Positions 1-6,553 of a stretch of DNA of 7,705 nt are shown here, in pieces. The stretch's first letter is position 1; each line of letters begins with the position of its first letter. The stretch comes from JBBQDZ01 sp038320185 (lineage in GTDB: Bacteria > Actinomycetota > Thermoleophilia > Gaiellales > Gaiellaceae), in assembly GCA_038320185.1 (NCBI GenBank), contig JBBQDZ010000114.1, forward strand, positions 1 to 7,705. The letters are read 5' to 3'. The position numbers and the translations under genes were made by a program. The notes beneath the pieces are model-generated. The model did not search any database. It saw only the letters and a program-made list of their open reading frames with translations, and was not told the DNA's origin.

Positions 1-614
1 GCGCGATCGAGCGGGATGATGGTCGGCTTCAGCCCTCGCAGCTGCAACTGGACTCCTTCGACGTTGCGGTAGACGCCGAGCACGGCGTCTACCTTGTGCG
101 CCAGCAGCGCCGGCAGCAAGTTGTAGCCCACACTCACCACCTTCACGTCTTTGCGCGTGAGCCTGGCCGAAGCGAGCGCCGTGTCGAGTGCGGCGTAGTC
201 TGAGGGCACGCCGGTGACTCCGATCGTCTTGCCCTCGAGATCCGCCAGCGAGCGGATGCGGGACTCGATCGCCATGATCGAGTTCAGAGGCTGGGGAACG
301 ACCGCGGCGACGGCGACCACCGGCAGCTTTCTCGCCGCCGCAAAGAACAGCTCCTGCTCGTAGGAGACTGCAAGATCGCTCCTGCCGAGGGCGACGAGCT
401 TCAGCGGGGCGGTCGGATCGGACGGCGCGTGGATCGCGACGTCTAGGCCGGCGCGATTGAAAAGACCGGTGTCGCGCGCATAGTAGAAGCCGACGTGATC
501 CGGATTAGGCGTCCAGTCGAGCGTGAGCGTGACCCGATGCCTGCCGGCGTCGGCAGCCGGAGCGAGCGCGACGACGAGGACAAGCAGCGCGAGCGCGAGC
601 AACCGGCTAGGCAT
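1..614 (-). CDS. thiY: ThiY-like pyrimidine-precursor substrate-binding protein (partial, C-terminus cut by window edge)
   Basis: This is the periplasmic/extracellular binding component of an ABC importer for the thiamine pyrimidine precursor (hydroxymethylpyrimidine or formylaminopyrimidine), NMT1/THI5-like family. The 204 visible residues start MPSRLLALALLVLVV, a hydrophobic signal peptide with an Ala-Asp-Ala cleavage site near residue 23. The mature part opens with the family hallmark LDWTPNPDHVGFYYARDTGLF (about residues 32-52), followed by a region around residues 63-90 (APSDP, SYEQELF) and the GKTIGVTGVPSDY stretch (128-140), all typical of ThiY. The ATG at 614 overlaps the end of thiX by 8 nt and has a perfect SD. 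No lipobox cysteine is present after the signal, so it is not an obvious lipoprotein. The TPP riboswitch upstream of the operon supports the substrate assignment. A related aromatic or sulfonate NMT1-type binder is the alternative but is unlikely here. Confidence 0.9.
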   Translation of the reverse strand, partial: MPSRLLALALLVLVVALAPAADAGRHRVTLTLDWTPNPDHVGFYYARDTGLFNRAGLDVAIHAPSDPTAPLKLVALGRSDLAVSYEQELFFAAARKLPVVAVAAVVPQPLNSIMAIESRIRSLADLEGKTIGVTGVPSDYAALDTALASARLTRKDVKVVSVGYNLLPALLAHKVDAVLGVYRNVEGVQLQLRGLKPTIIPLDR

Positions 615-1359
615 GGATGACCTCCTGGTTCCAGGGTACGAGTAACCGTTCAGCGAGCGAGACGAGCGCGTAAAGAGCGACTGCGATGGCGGCGAGGATC
701 AGAACGGCCGCGAAGATCCGCGCCGTCTCCAGAGCCGGCTCCGCTTGGAGCATCACGAAGCCGAGCCCGTTCGTCGAGCCGGCCCATTCTCCGAACACCG
801 CCCCGACCGCGGCATAGGTGGCGGCGATGCGGGCGCCGGAGAAGATCGCAGGCAACGCACCCGGCGCCTCCACGCGGCGGAACACGGCGAGCCGCCCGCC
901 GTCGAGCGTGCGCATCATCCGAACGAGCTCACGGTCGGTCGAGCGGAGCCCGTCGACCGCGTTGACCACGATCGGGAAGAAGCAGACGATCGCCACCACG
1001 ACCAGCTTCGGCTCGATCCCGTAGCCGAGCAGGATGGCCAGGATCGGCGCGAGCAGCACCGTTGGCACCGTCTGCGAGAGCACCAGGATCGGCAGCAGCG
1101 CCCGGCGCAAGACCGGGGAGAAATGGAGGGCGACTGCGACCCCGAGCCCGACCGCCAGGGCGAGCAGGTAACCGAGCACGACCTCGAGCAGCGTCACCGC
1201 AGTCGCACGTGCGAGCAGCCCTCGATCCGAGTCGAGCGCCGAGGCGACCGCCGACGGGGCGGGAAACAGGTAGTCCGGGACGTGCGCTGCGCGTACGACG
1301 AGCTCCCAGAGCCCGACCACCGCGGCCAGCAAGACGACGGCCGGCCAGAAGCGCCTCAT
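607..1359 (-). CDS. thiX: ThiX-like ABC transporter permease for thiamine precursor
   Basis: Integral membrane component (250 aa) of the ThiXYZ-type importer, of the BPD_transp_1/SsuC-TauC-like permease family at the usual length. Hydrophobic segments lie roughly at residues 6-24, 56-78, 88-112, 117-136, 176-195 and 216-238, consistent with six membrane spans. The cytoplasmic EAA loop that docks the ATPase is at about 163-175 (RRVEAPGALPAIFSGAR), followed by a conserved GEW-GLG region (190-200). The N-terminal LWELVVR...YLFPAPSAV pattern is typical of the family. Its ATG overlaps the thiZ stop as ATGA, so translation is probably coupled. ThiY follows with an 8-nt overlap. Assignment to thiamine-precursor transport rests mainly on ThiY and the riboswitch, because the permease alone resembles nitrate/sulfonate/taurine permeases. 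Confidence 0.9.
   Translation of the reverse strand: MRRFWPAVVLLAAVVGLWELVVRAAHVPDYLFPAPSAVASALDSDRGLLARATAVTLLEVVLGYLLALAVGLGVAVALHFSPVLRRALLPILVLSQTVPTVLLAPILAILLGYGIEPKLVVVAIVCFFPIVVNAVDGLRSTDRELVRMMRTLDGGRLAVFRRVEAPGALPAIFSGARIAATYAAVGAVFGEWAGSTNGLGFVMLQAEPALETARIFAAVLILAAIAVALYALVSLAERLLVPWNQEVIHA
620..626 (-). promoter_or_regulatory. Strong ribosome binding site of thiY
   Basis: On the minus strand AGGAGGT lies 5 nt before the ATG at 614. It is a full anti-SD match inside the last codons of thiX. It fixes the thiY start and suggests the binding protein is made in excess over the membrane components, as is usual for ABC importers. Confidence 0.8.
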
Positions 1360-2141
1360 CCGATCGCCTCCAACGCACGTTCGCGAAGCTCCACGAAGGC
1401 CTGGCTCGTGACCACCCGGCGCCGCGGCCCTTCACACGGCACGTCGACCTCGAGCTCAGCCGCGACCCGGCCGCCGGCAAGCACTGCGACGCGGTCGCAC
1501 AGAAGCAGCGCCTCCTCGACATCGTGAGTGACCAGCAGAACCGTTCGAGGGCTGCTGGCAAGCGCGCGCCCGAGCCATTCCTGCAGCTCCGCCCGCGTGA
1601 TCGCATCCAGCGCCCCGAATGGCTCGTCGAGCAGCAGCACCTCTTTCTGCGCGAGCAACGTCCGCAGGAAGGCGACCCGCTGGCGCATCCCGCCCGACAG
1701 GCTCGCCGGGCGCAATCGCTCGGCCCCCGCGAGGCCGAACCGGGCAAAGAGCGGTGCCGCCTGATCGCGCGCCTCCGCACGCCGCACGCCGCGGTTCTCG
1801 AGCGCAAGGCATGCGTTGTCAAGCGCTGTCAGCCACGGCAGCAGACAGTCCCGCTGCGGCATCAACGCGCACCGGGCGAGACGATCCTTCGCGGAGCTCT
1901 TCCCGGAGATCGAGACCACTCCTGCGTCCTGCTTGTCCAGGCCCGCCACGAGTGAAAGCAGTGTCGACTTGCCTGAGCCGCTTCGCCCTACGATCCCCAG
2001 TCGCCCCCGCTCTGGCACACGAAGCTCGATACGGTCGAGCACTGGCTTGCCACCCAGCACCCGCGTTACCCCAACCAATTCAACGCCTGCCTGAACGTCG
2101 GGCTCCACGGCGGCCTCGGGGACATCCAAAGCTCCGACCAT
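1356..2141 (-). CDS. thiZ: ThiZ-like ABC transporter ATP-binding protein
   Basis: Cytoplasmic ATPase (261 aa) that powers the importer. Visible motifs are Walker A GRSGSGKST (52-60), the Q-loop in MPQRDCLLPW (Q96), the signature LSGGMRQR (148-155), Walker B VLLLDEPFGALDA (168-180) and the switch His in VTHD (H206). These match the SsuB/TauB/ThiZ branch. The start is the ATG at 2141: it has an AGGGAG SD 5 nt upstream, and everything 5' of it is the TPP riboswitch. The open frame does continue to a TTG at 2240 (33 extra codons), but those codons only translate the conserved riboswitch core and should not be annotated as protein. The gene ends in an ATGA overlap with thiX. Expression is expected to fall when thiamine pyrophosphate is abundant. 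Confidence 0.92.
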   Translation of the reverse strand: MVGALDVPEAAVEPDVQAGVELVGVTRVLGGKPVLDRIELRVPERGRLGIVGRSGSGKSTLLSLVAGLDKQDAGVVSISGKSSAKDRLARCALMPQRDCLLPWLTALDNACLALENRGVRRAEARDQAAPLFARFGLAGAERLRPASLSGGMRQRVAFLRTLLAQKEVLLLDEPFGALDAITRAELQEWLGRALASSPRTVLLVTHDVEEALLLCDRVAVLAGGRVAAELEVDVPCEGPRRRVVTSQAFVELRERALEAIG

Positions 2142-2146
2142 GCGTT

Positions 2147-2152
2147 CTCCCT
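2147..2152 (-). promoter_or_regulatory. thiZ ribosome binding site inside the riboswitch 3' end
   Basis: AGGGAG lies 5 nt upstream of the ATG at 2141 and forms the last conserved bases of the THI box. The overlap decides the start codon and suggests that ligand binding directly masks ribosome access. Confidence 0.75.
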
Positions 2153-2245
2153 TCGCCGGCATGACCCGGATCAGGTTCGACGGGTATGCGCTAGGAAGCG
2201 CTCTCTCAGCCCCTCGTACAGGGACTCCCCGGTTCGACAAGAGCT
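2147..2245 (-). ncRNA. TPP riboswitch (THI box) upstream of thiZXY
   Basis: On the minus strand the RNA carries the conserved THI-box core: GGGGAGTCCC (2230-2221), CTGAGA (2209-2204), ACCCG followed by GAACCTGAT (2178-2170), a CCGG/CCGG stem with a 6-nt loop (2169-2156), and GCGAAGGGA (2156-2148). An optional extra hairpin, GCGC-6 nt-GCGC (2201-2188), sits between CTGAGA and ACCC, as found in many bacterial members. The 3' end contains the thiZ SD, and no terminator hairpin with a U-tract lies between the aptamer and the ATG. Control is therefore most likely at translation initiation: TPP binding would hide the SD. The outer closing stem P1 is not clear; CUCUU (2245-2241) with GGGAG is possible but includes two G-U pairs. 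End coordinates are approximate by a few bases. Confidence 0.95.
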
Positions 2246-2248
2246 TAT

Positions 2249-2265
2249 CCGAGACGACCGAGACG
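2249..2265. repeat. Short direct repeat between soxB and the riboswitch
   Basis: The 8-mer CCGAGACG occurs twice (2249-2256 and 2258-2265) with one base between. It sits in the 26 bp between the soxB stop and the riboswitch. Immediately downstream on the minus strand is GATAAG (2249-2244), which could serve as a -10 element, but no good -35 hexamer is visible at 16-18 nt. The repeat could be a regulator half-site pair, part of a promoter, or chance in G+C-rich sequence. Confidence 0.25.
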
Positions 2266-2271
2266 GTTCGG

Positions 2272-3486
2272 CTAGTGCGACACGGCCGCCGCCGCGAGTT
2301 CCGACACGAGCCGGTCCTCGTGGAAGCGCTCGAGTGAGAACGGCGCGATCAGCTTCGGCGTCCTTCCCGTCGCGACGAGCTCGGCGAGAGTCGTCCCCAC
2401 GATCGGCGCGGCCTTGAATCCGTACGTGCCCCAGCCGGCCGACACGTGGAAGTCTTCGAGCTCGGTGCGGCCCAGGATTGGGCTGAAATCGGGCGAGAGA
2501 TCGCAGAGCCCCGTCCAGCTGCGCAGCACCTTCAGGCGCTCCAACTGTGGGAAAAGCTCGAGTACGTGGCGGGCCGAGTACTCGAGGAACGGGAAGGTTC
2601 CGATCGTCTTGTAGGTCGTGTAGGGCTCAATCTCGGCGCCGATCAGGAACTCGCCGCGGTCGGTCTGCGAGACGTAGACGTGCATCTGCGAGGAAACGAT
2701 GACGACGTCGAGGAACGGCTTTACGGGCTCGGTGACGAACGCCTGCAGGATGTGGGTCGTGATCGGTAGCCGGATCCCGGCGAGGTCGCAGACGAGGGTC
2801 GACCAGCCTGCGACGGCGCTGACGACGGCTCCGGCCCCGACGCGGCCCCGGTTCGTCTCGACGGCGGCGGCGCGGCCGCCGCTCGACTCGATGCCTGTGA
2901 CCTGTGTGTAGGGATGGATCTCGACGCCGAGGCGGTCCGCGCCGCGGGCGAGGCCCCAGACGACGGCGTCGTGGCGGATGATCCCCCCCGGCGGGTGGTA
3001 GAGCGCCCCCACGATCGGCCACGTCGGCCGCTGTGAGAGGTCGAGCTGGGGGCACAGGCGTCGGATCTCGGGCGGCAGGACGACGCGGGAGTCGATCCCG
3101 AGCACCTGGTTCACCTCCGCGCGTTCCTGCGAGGTGATCAGCGCCCGCTCGGAGTGGGCGAGCGTCAGGTGCCCGTGCTGGGAGAACATCAGGTTGAAGT
3201 CGAGCTCCGCCGCCAGGCGCTCGTAGAGCCTCACGCTCTCGCCGTAGAAGGCGGCGCCCTCGGGCGTGCGGTAGTTCGAGCGGATGATCGTCGTGTTGCG
3301 ACCGGCGGCACCCGAGCCGATGTACGACTGCTCGAGGACGGCCACGTCCGTGATGCCATGGTTCTTGGCGAGGTAGTAGGCGGTGGCGAGTCCGTGCGAT
3401 CCGCCGCCGATCACGACCACCTCGTAGCGACGCTTGAGCTCGCCGCGCGGACGCCACATCCGGCGGACGCGGAAGACGTCCTTCAC
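2272..3486 (-). CDS. soxB: Sarcosine oxidase-type beta subunit (FAD/FMN oxidoreductase)
   Basis: Catalytic beta subunit (404 aa, normal length) of a heterotetrameric sarcosine oxidase-like enzyme, DAO superfamily. It would oxidise an N-methylated amino acid at FAD. The dinucleotide-binding motif VVVIGGGSHGLATAYYLAKN is at 23-42, with E52 ending the second strand. RNTTIIRSNYRTPEG (63-77) is highly typical of true SoxB. The GGIIRHDAVVWG segment (167-178) carries H172, matching the histidine that holds FMN covalently in characterised enzymes. The C-terminus has CDLSPDFSPILG (328-339) and AGWGTYGFKAAP (350-361). The GTG at 3486 overlaps the soxG stop (GTGA), leaving the roughly 20-residue leader seen in SoxB proteins; a later ATG at residue 10 is less likely. 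A GGAGG SD lies 10 nt upstream. It is the last gene of the sox operon. The exact substrate (sarcosine, dimethylglycine or another secondary amine) cannot be read from sequence. Confidence 0.92.
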   Translation of the reverse strand: MKDVFRVRRMWRPRGELKRRYEVVVIGGGSHGLATAYYLAKNHGITDVAVLEQSYIGSGAAGRNTTIIRSNYRTPEGAAFYGESVRLYERLAAELDFNLMFSQHGHLTLAHSERALITSQERAEVNQVLGIDSRVVLPPEIRRLCPQLDLSQRPTWPIVGALYHPPGGIIRHDAVVWGLARGADRLGVEIHPYTQVTGIESSGGRAAAVETNRGRVGAGAVVSAVAGWSTLVCDLAGIRLPITTHILQAFVTEPVKPFLDVVIVSSQMHVYVSQTDRGEFLIGAEIEPYTTYKTIGTFPFLEYSARHVLELFPQLERLKVLRSWTGLCDLSPDFSPILGRTELEDFHVSAGWGTYGFKAAPIVGTTLAELVATGRTPKLIAPFSLERFHEDRLVSELAAAAVSH

Positions 3487-3977
3487 CGGGCGAGACCCTC
3501 CCCCGCGTCGAGCGCGACGGCCGCGACGTAGTGGCCGAGCTCCTGGGGCACGAGGATGCGGAACGTCTCGCCGCCGACCCGTTGGACGATTCCGGGGACG
3601 CCGCGAGCGACGGCGCCGGCGGCCGGAAGCGACTCCGGCTCGAGGTCGGTCAGCCGGCGCAGCAGCCGCTCGCCGTCCAGCTCCAGCGCGGCGAGGGCGC
3701 CGGTCATGTCGTAGGCGCGGAGCCCCGCGGCTCGAAGACGGGCGCAGGCCGCTCCGGCAGAACCCGCGGTGAGCAGCACGCCGCGGCTCGGCGTGATCCG
3801 CACGAGCTCCTCCCCGGGCTCGAGCTCCACGCCGTCGAGCACGCCGCGCACCTCGACCTTGCCGAAGGAGGAGACATCGCGCACGGACTGTGCACCCTCG
3901 AGGGCGCGCGCCAGCGGCGAGACGAGGCGGACGTCGGACGCCGCTGCTTGCGGCGAGAGGAAGTCGAGCGTGCTCAC
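3483..3977 (-). CDS. soxG: Sarcosine oxidase-type gamma subunit
   Basis: Gamma subunit (164 aa), a small GcvT/T-protein-like structural subunit of the heterotetrameric enzyme. It is somewhat short compared with the roughly 200 residues I recall for characterised SoxG. Recognisable features are the N-terminal VSSFGKVEVRG (about 35-45), related to the DVSTLGK motif of folate-binding domains; ITPSRGVLL (61-69); a central YDMTGALAALELDGERLLRRLTDLEP stretch (89-114) typical of SoxG and GcvT-like folds; and FRILVPQELGHYV (139-151). The frame is open far upstream antiparallel to soxA, but the GTG at 3977 is the sensible start because it forms a GTGA overlap with the soxA stop. It is followed by a second GTGA overlap with soxB. 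The weak overall conservation of this family and its position between soxA and soxB make the context important for the call. Confidence 0.85.
   Translation of the reverse strand: MSTLDFLSPQAAASDVRLVSPLARALEGAQSVRDVSSFGKVEVRGVLDGVELEPGEELVRITPSRGVLLTAGSAGAACARLRAAGLRAYDMTGALAALELDGERLLRRLTDLEPESLPAAGAVARGVPGIVQRVGGETFRILVPQELGHYVAAVALDAGEGLAR
3497..3501 (-). promoter_or_regulatory. Ribosome binding site of soxB
   Basis: GGAGG within a GGGGGAGGG run on the minus strand, about 10 nt before the GTG at 3486 and inside the end of soxG. It is the clearest SD within the sox operon and supports the GTG start; the other sox junctions rely on 4-nt overlaps with only weak SD sequences. Confidence 0.55.
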
Positions 3978-6553
3978 GAGCGCAGCCGCTCGCCTTCCGG
4001 GTCGTAGAACGGCGCCAGCGCGACCTCGGCCGCGATCGTGGCTCCGTCCGAGCGGATCGCGAGCTCGGAGCCGTCCTGCGCGCGGTCCGGGCGAACCCAG
4101 GCGAGCCCGACCACCGTGCCGACCCGCTCGCTGTAGCGGGCGCTCGTCACGCGTCCCGCCGGCTGTCCTCCGACGAGCACCTGCGCGCCCTCCTTGGGCA
4201 GCTCGCCGCTGCGAACGGTGAAGCCCACGAGCCGCTCGCGCACTCGATCCTGGCCCAGCTCGACTGCCCACTTCCCGACGAACTCCTCCTTGTCGAGCTT
4301 CGGGAGCCAGCCCATCCCCGCCGAGAGGAGCGACGACTCGGAGTCGGTGTCCTGCCCGACGATGACGTGCTGCTTCTCGAGCCGCAGGACGCGCTGCGGC
4401 TCGAGGCCGAACGGTCGCGCCCCCTCGGCGACGAGGCGGTCCCACAGGTGCTCGCCCGCCGGGCTCGCGAAGTGGAGCTCGTAACCGAGCTCGCCGACGA
4501 AGCCGATCCGAAGAGCCAGGCACGGAACCCCCGCGACGCGGAGCTCTCGCGCGTCGAGGTAGCCGATCGCCTCGTTCGAGACGTCGCCTTCCGTCAGGCG
4601 CCCGAGCGCCTCCCGCGCCCGCGGGCCCGCGAGGTTGAGTGCGGCGAGTGCGCCCGTGACGTTCACGATCTCGACGTCGTAGCCCCAGATCGCGTTCCAC
4701 CACTCGAACCACTCGCAGACCGAGTCGGAGCCGCTCGAGGTCGTCGTTACGTAGAAGAGCCCCTCCCCGAGCCGGGCCACGGTCCCGTCGTCCAGGATCC
4801 GGCCGCCGTCGCTCGTGAGCACGCCGTAGCGGATCCGGCCGACCCTCAGATCGGCGAAGCGGTTCGGGTACAGGCGCTCGAGGAACCTTGCGGCGTCCGG
4901 CCCCTCGACGAGGAGCTTTCCGAGCGTCGACACGTCGATGACGCCCAGGCTCTCGTGCACGGCTCGAACCTCGCCGGCGGCGTCGCCGTAGGAGTGTGGC
5001 CGCTGCCACTGGCCGGCCCAGAGCATCTCGGCGCCGGCCTCCTCGTGCCGGAAGTGGATGGCGCTTCGACGCGTCGGCTCGTGGTGGCGCCCCGCGAGGA
5101 GGCCGAGCTCCACCGGCGCCCACGGCGGCCGGGCGGTCGTCGTTCCGATCGCGGCGGAGCCGGTGCCGGTCCGCTGCGCGTAGAGGCGATTCGATGCGAC
5201 CTGGCAGAGCTTTCCCTGACAGGGCCCCATGGTCACCGTCGTGTAGCGCTTGGCGAGCTCGAGCGAGTCGAAGCCCTCCCGAACGGCGCGGGCGAGATCC
5301 TTGTCGGTGACGTCCTCGCAGAGGCAGACGAAGCTCTTGCCGGTGCGCCCGCTACCGGCGTAGAGGGCGGCGGGCTCGACGGCCGCGCCCACCTCGCCGG
5401 TGACGGCGCCCACCGCCTCGATTCCGGGCGGCAGCTCGCGCGGCACGAAGATGCCGCGCGTCGGGTCGTACTCGACGCGCGCCCCCGCCTGCGCAAGGAG
5501 CGAATACGCAGGTTGGCGGCCGCCGGAGACGACCGCGAGGTCGCAGTCGATCGTCTCCCCGTCGAGCGCCAGCCTCGTCAGCCGCCCCTTGTGGCCCTCC
5601 GCGGCGAGCGTTCCCAGCGGGCGTTCGCGCAGGTCGATGGTCCTCGCGATCTCGACGCCGGCGTCCTCGAGGATCGGCACCACGTCGAGCCCCCGGCTCT
5701 CAGCGGCGATCACGACGGCACGCCGGCCCGGCGCGAGCGACCAGTCCTGGACGAGCCGGCGAACCGCCGACGGCAGCAGCACGCCGACTAGGTCGTTGCC
5801 GGGGAAGACGAGCGGCTGCTCGAGTGCGCCGGTGGCGATGACGACCCGCTGTGCCCGGAAGCGGAGGAGCAGCTCGCCCGCGTCGACGGGCACGAGGCCG
5901 CCCTCGTAGATACCGATCGCGCGCGCCCGCGCGAGCACCTCGACGCCGGGGAGCTCGGCGCCGGCAAGGTGCGAGCCCTCGTCGACGAGCACGACGCCCG
6001 GGCCCTCTGCCGCGGCCGCGAGCGCCGCCTCCCGGCCGGCGCGCCCGCCACCGACCACGAGCACCCTCGCGCGCCGGTGCTCGGTGTCGAAGCGGCGCGA
6101 GCGCCCGCCGACCCTTCCGAGCCCGGCTGCGTTCCGCAGGAGCCGCTCGTAGAGCGGCCATGCCCGCCGCGGGCGGATCATCGTCCGGTAGTAGAAGCCG
6201 ACCGGCGTGAACGGGCCTCCGATCCTGTCGGTGACCGACATCAGGTCGCGCTCGAGCGAGCCGAGGACGTTCTGGGCCTTCACGACGGCACCGGCGCGGA
6301 CGGGCTCCACGCACACGCGGACGTTCGGGACGCCGTCGACCGTCATCAGGCAGTTCGGGCAGTGCCCGGTGCAGCAGAGGAGTCCCCGCGGCCGGTGGTA
6401 CTTGAAGCTGCGCGAGAACACCCGCCGACCGCCGGCGTAGAGCGCAGAGCCGATCGTGTCGCCGGCGAAGGCTACGACCTCTTCGGTGCCGTAGCGGAAG
6501 GAGATGTTGCGAGAGCGGTCGATCCGCTCGCCTGCTCGCGGCGGCAGCCTCAC
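3974..6553 (-). CDS. soxA: Sarcosine oxidase-type alpha subunit with two [2Fe-2S] cysteine motifs and a folate-binding domain
   Basis: Alpha subunit, 859 aa. Domains in order: an N-terminal ferredoxin-like domain (about 10-95) with C60-x4-C65-x2-C68-x12-C81; a Rossmann NAD/FAD-binding domain (about 160-400) with VVGGGRAG (166-173), D191 and VVIATGALEQP (237-247); a BFD-like/SoxA_A3 segment with C410-x-C412-x32-C445-x4-C450 (ending TMGPCQGKLC); and a GcvT-type tetrahydrofolate-binding domain (about 495-859) with DVSTLGKLLVEGPDA (540-554), LDDG (587-590) and RIGFVGELGYEL (682-693). The GTG at 6553 overlaps the soxD stop (GTGA) and gives the family start RLP..GERIDRSR; an open extension to 6661 only runs through soxD. 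It would transfer the one-carbon unit from amine oxidation to folate, and bind NAD. The cysteines are absent from characterised sarcosine oxidases as I recall them, but typical of HcnA/HcnB-like amine dehydrogenases. Confidence 0.93.
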   Translation of the reverse strand: MRLPPRAGERIDRSRNISFRYGTEEVVAFAGDTIGSALYAGGRRVFSRSFKYHRPRGLLCCTGHCPNCLMTVDGVPNVRVCVEPVRAGAVVKAQNVLGSLERDLMSVTDRIGGPFTPVGFYYRTMIRPRRAWPLYERLLRNAAGLGRVGGRSRRFDTEHRRARVLVVGGGRAGREAALAAAAEGPGVVLVDEGSHLAGAELPGVEVLARARAIGIYEGGLVPVDAGELLLRFRAQRVVIATGALEQPLVFPGNDLVGVLLPSAVRRLVQDWSLAPGRRAVVIAAESRGLDVVPILEDAGVEIARTIDLRERPLGTLAAEGHKGRLTRLALDGETIDCDLAVVSGGRQPAYSLLAQAGARVEYDPTRGIFVPRELPPGIEAVGAVTGEVGAAVEPAALYAGSGRTGKSFVCLCEDVTDKDLARAVREGFDSLELAKRYTTVTMGPCQGKLCQVASNRLYAQRTGTGSAAIGTTTARPPWAPVELGLLAGRHHEPTRRSAIHFRHEEAGAEMLWAGQWQRPHSYGDAAGEVRAVHESLGVIDVSTLGKLLVEGPDAARFLERLYPNRFADLRVGRIRYGVLTSDGGRILDDGTVARLGEGLFYVTTTSSGSDSVCEWFEWWNAIWGYDVEIVNVTGALAALNLAGPRAREALGRLTEGDVSNEAIGYLDARELRVAGVPCLALRIGFVGELGYELHFASPAGEHLWDRLVAEGARPFGLEPQRVLRLEKQHVIVGQDTDSESSLLSAGMGWLPKLDKEEFVGKWAVELGQDRVRERLVGFTVRSGELPKEGAQVLVGGQPAGRVTSARYSERVGTVVGLAWVRPDRAQDGSELAIRSDGATIAAEVALAPFYDPEGERLRS

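Noticed and set aside
745..1955. Plus-strand open frames opposite thiX and thiZ (260 and 297 codons)
   Set aside because: They are antisense shadows of clear ABC transporter genes, with His/Arg/Gln-rich products and no motifs.
2142..2240. N-terminal extension of thiZ by 33 codons from a TTG
   Set aside because: The codons translate conserved TPP riboswitch sequence (CTGAGA, GAACCTGAT). The ATG at 2141 has a correctly spaced SD.
2246..2274. Rho-independent terminator after soxB
   Set aside because: Only a 4-bp CCGA/TCGG stem can be drawn and no U-tract follows.
3978..5123. Minus-strand frame upstream of soxG, which would make a 546-residue protein
   Set aside because: The added part is Arg/Gly/Pro-rich out-of-frame reading of soxA. 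SoxG homology begins only at the GTG at 3977, which has the GTGA overlap.
3890..5791. Long plus-strand open frame of 633 codons opposite soxA and soxG
   Set aside because: It is antisense to well-recognised soxA/soxG, its product is Arg/Pro/Ala/Glu-rich low-complexity sequence with no recognisable domain, and long antisense frames are expected at this G+C content.
5700..6314. Minus-strand 204-codon frame within soxA, considered as a sign of frameshift
   Set aside because: The soxA frame is intact from 6553 to 3974 with all domains in register. The alternative frame is Arg-rich and shows no continuation of family motifs.
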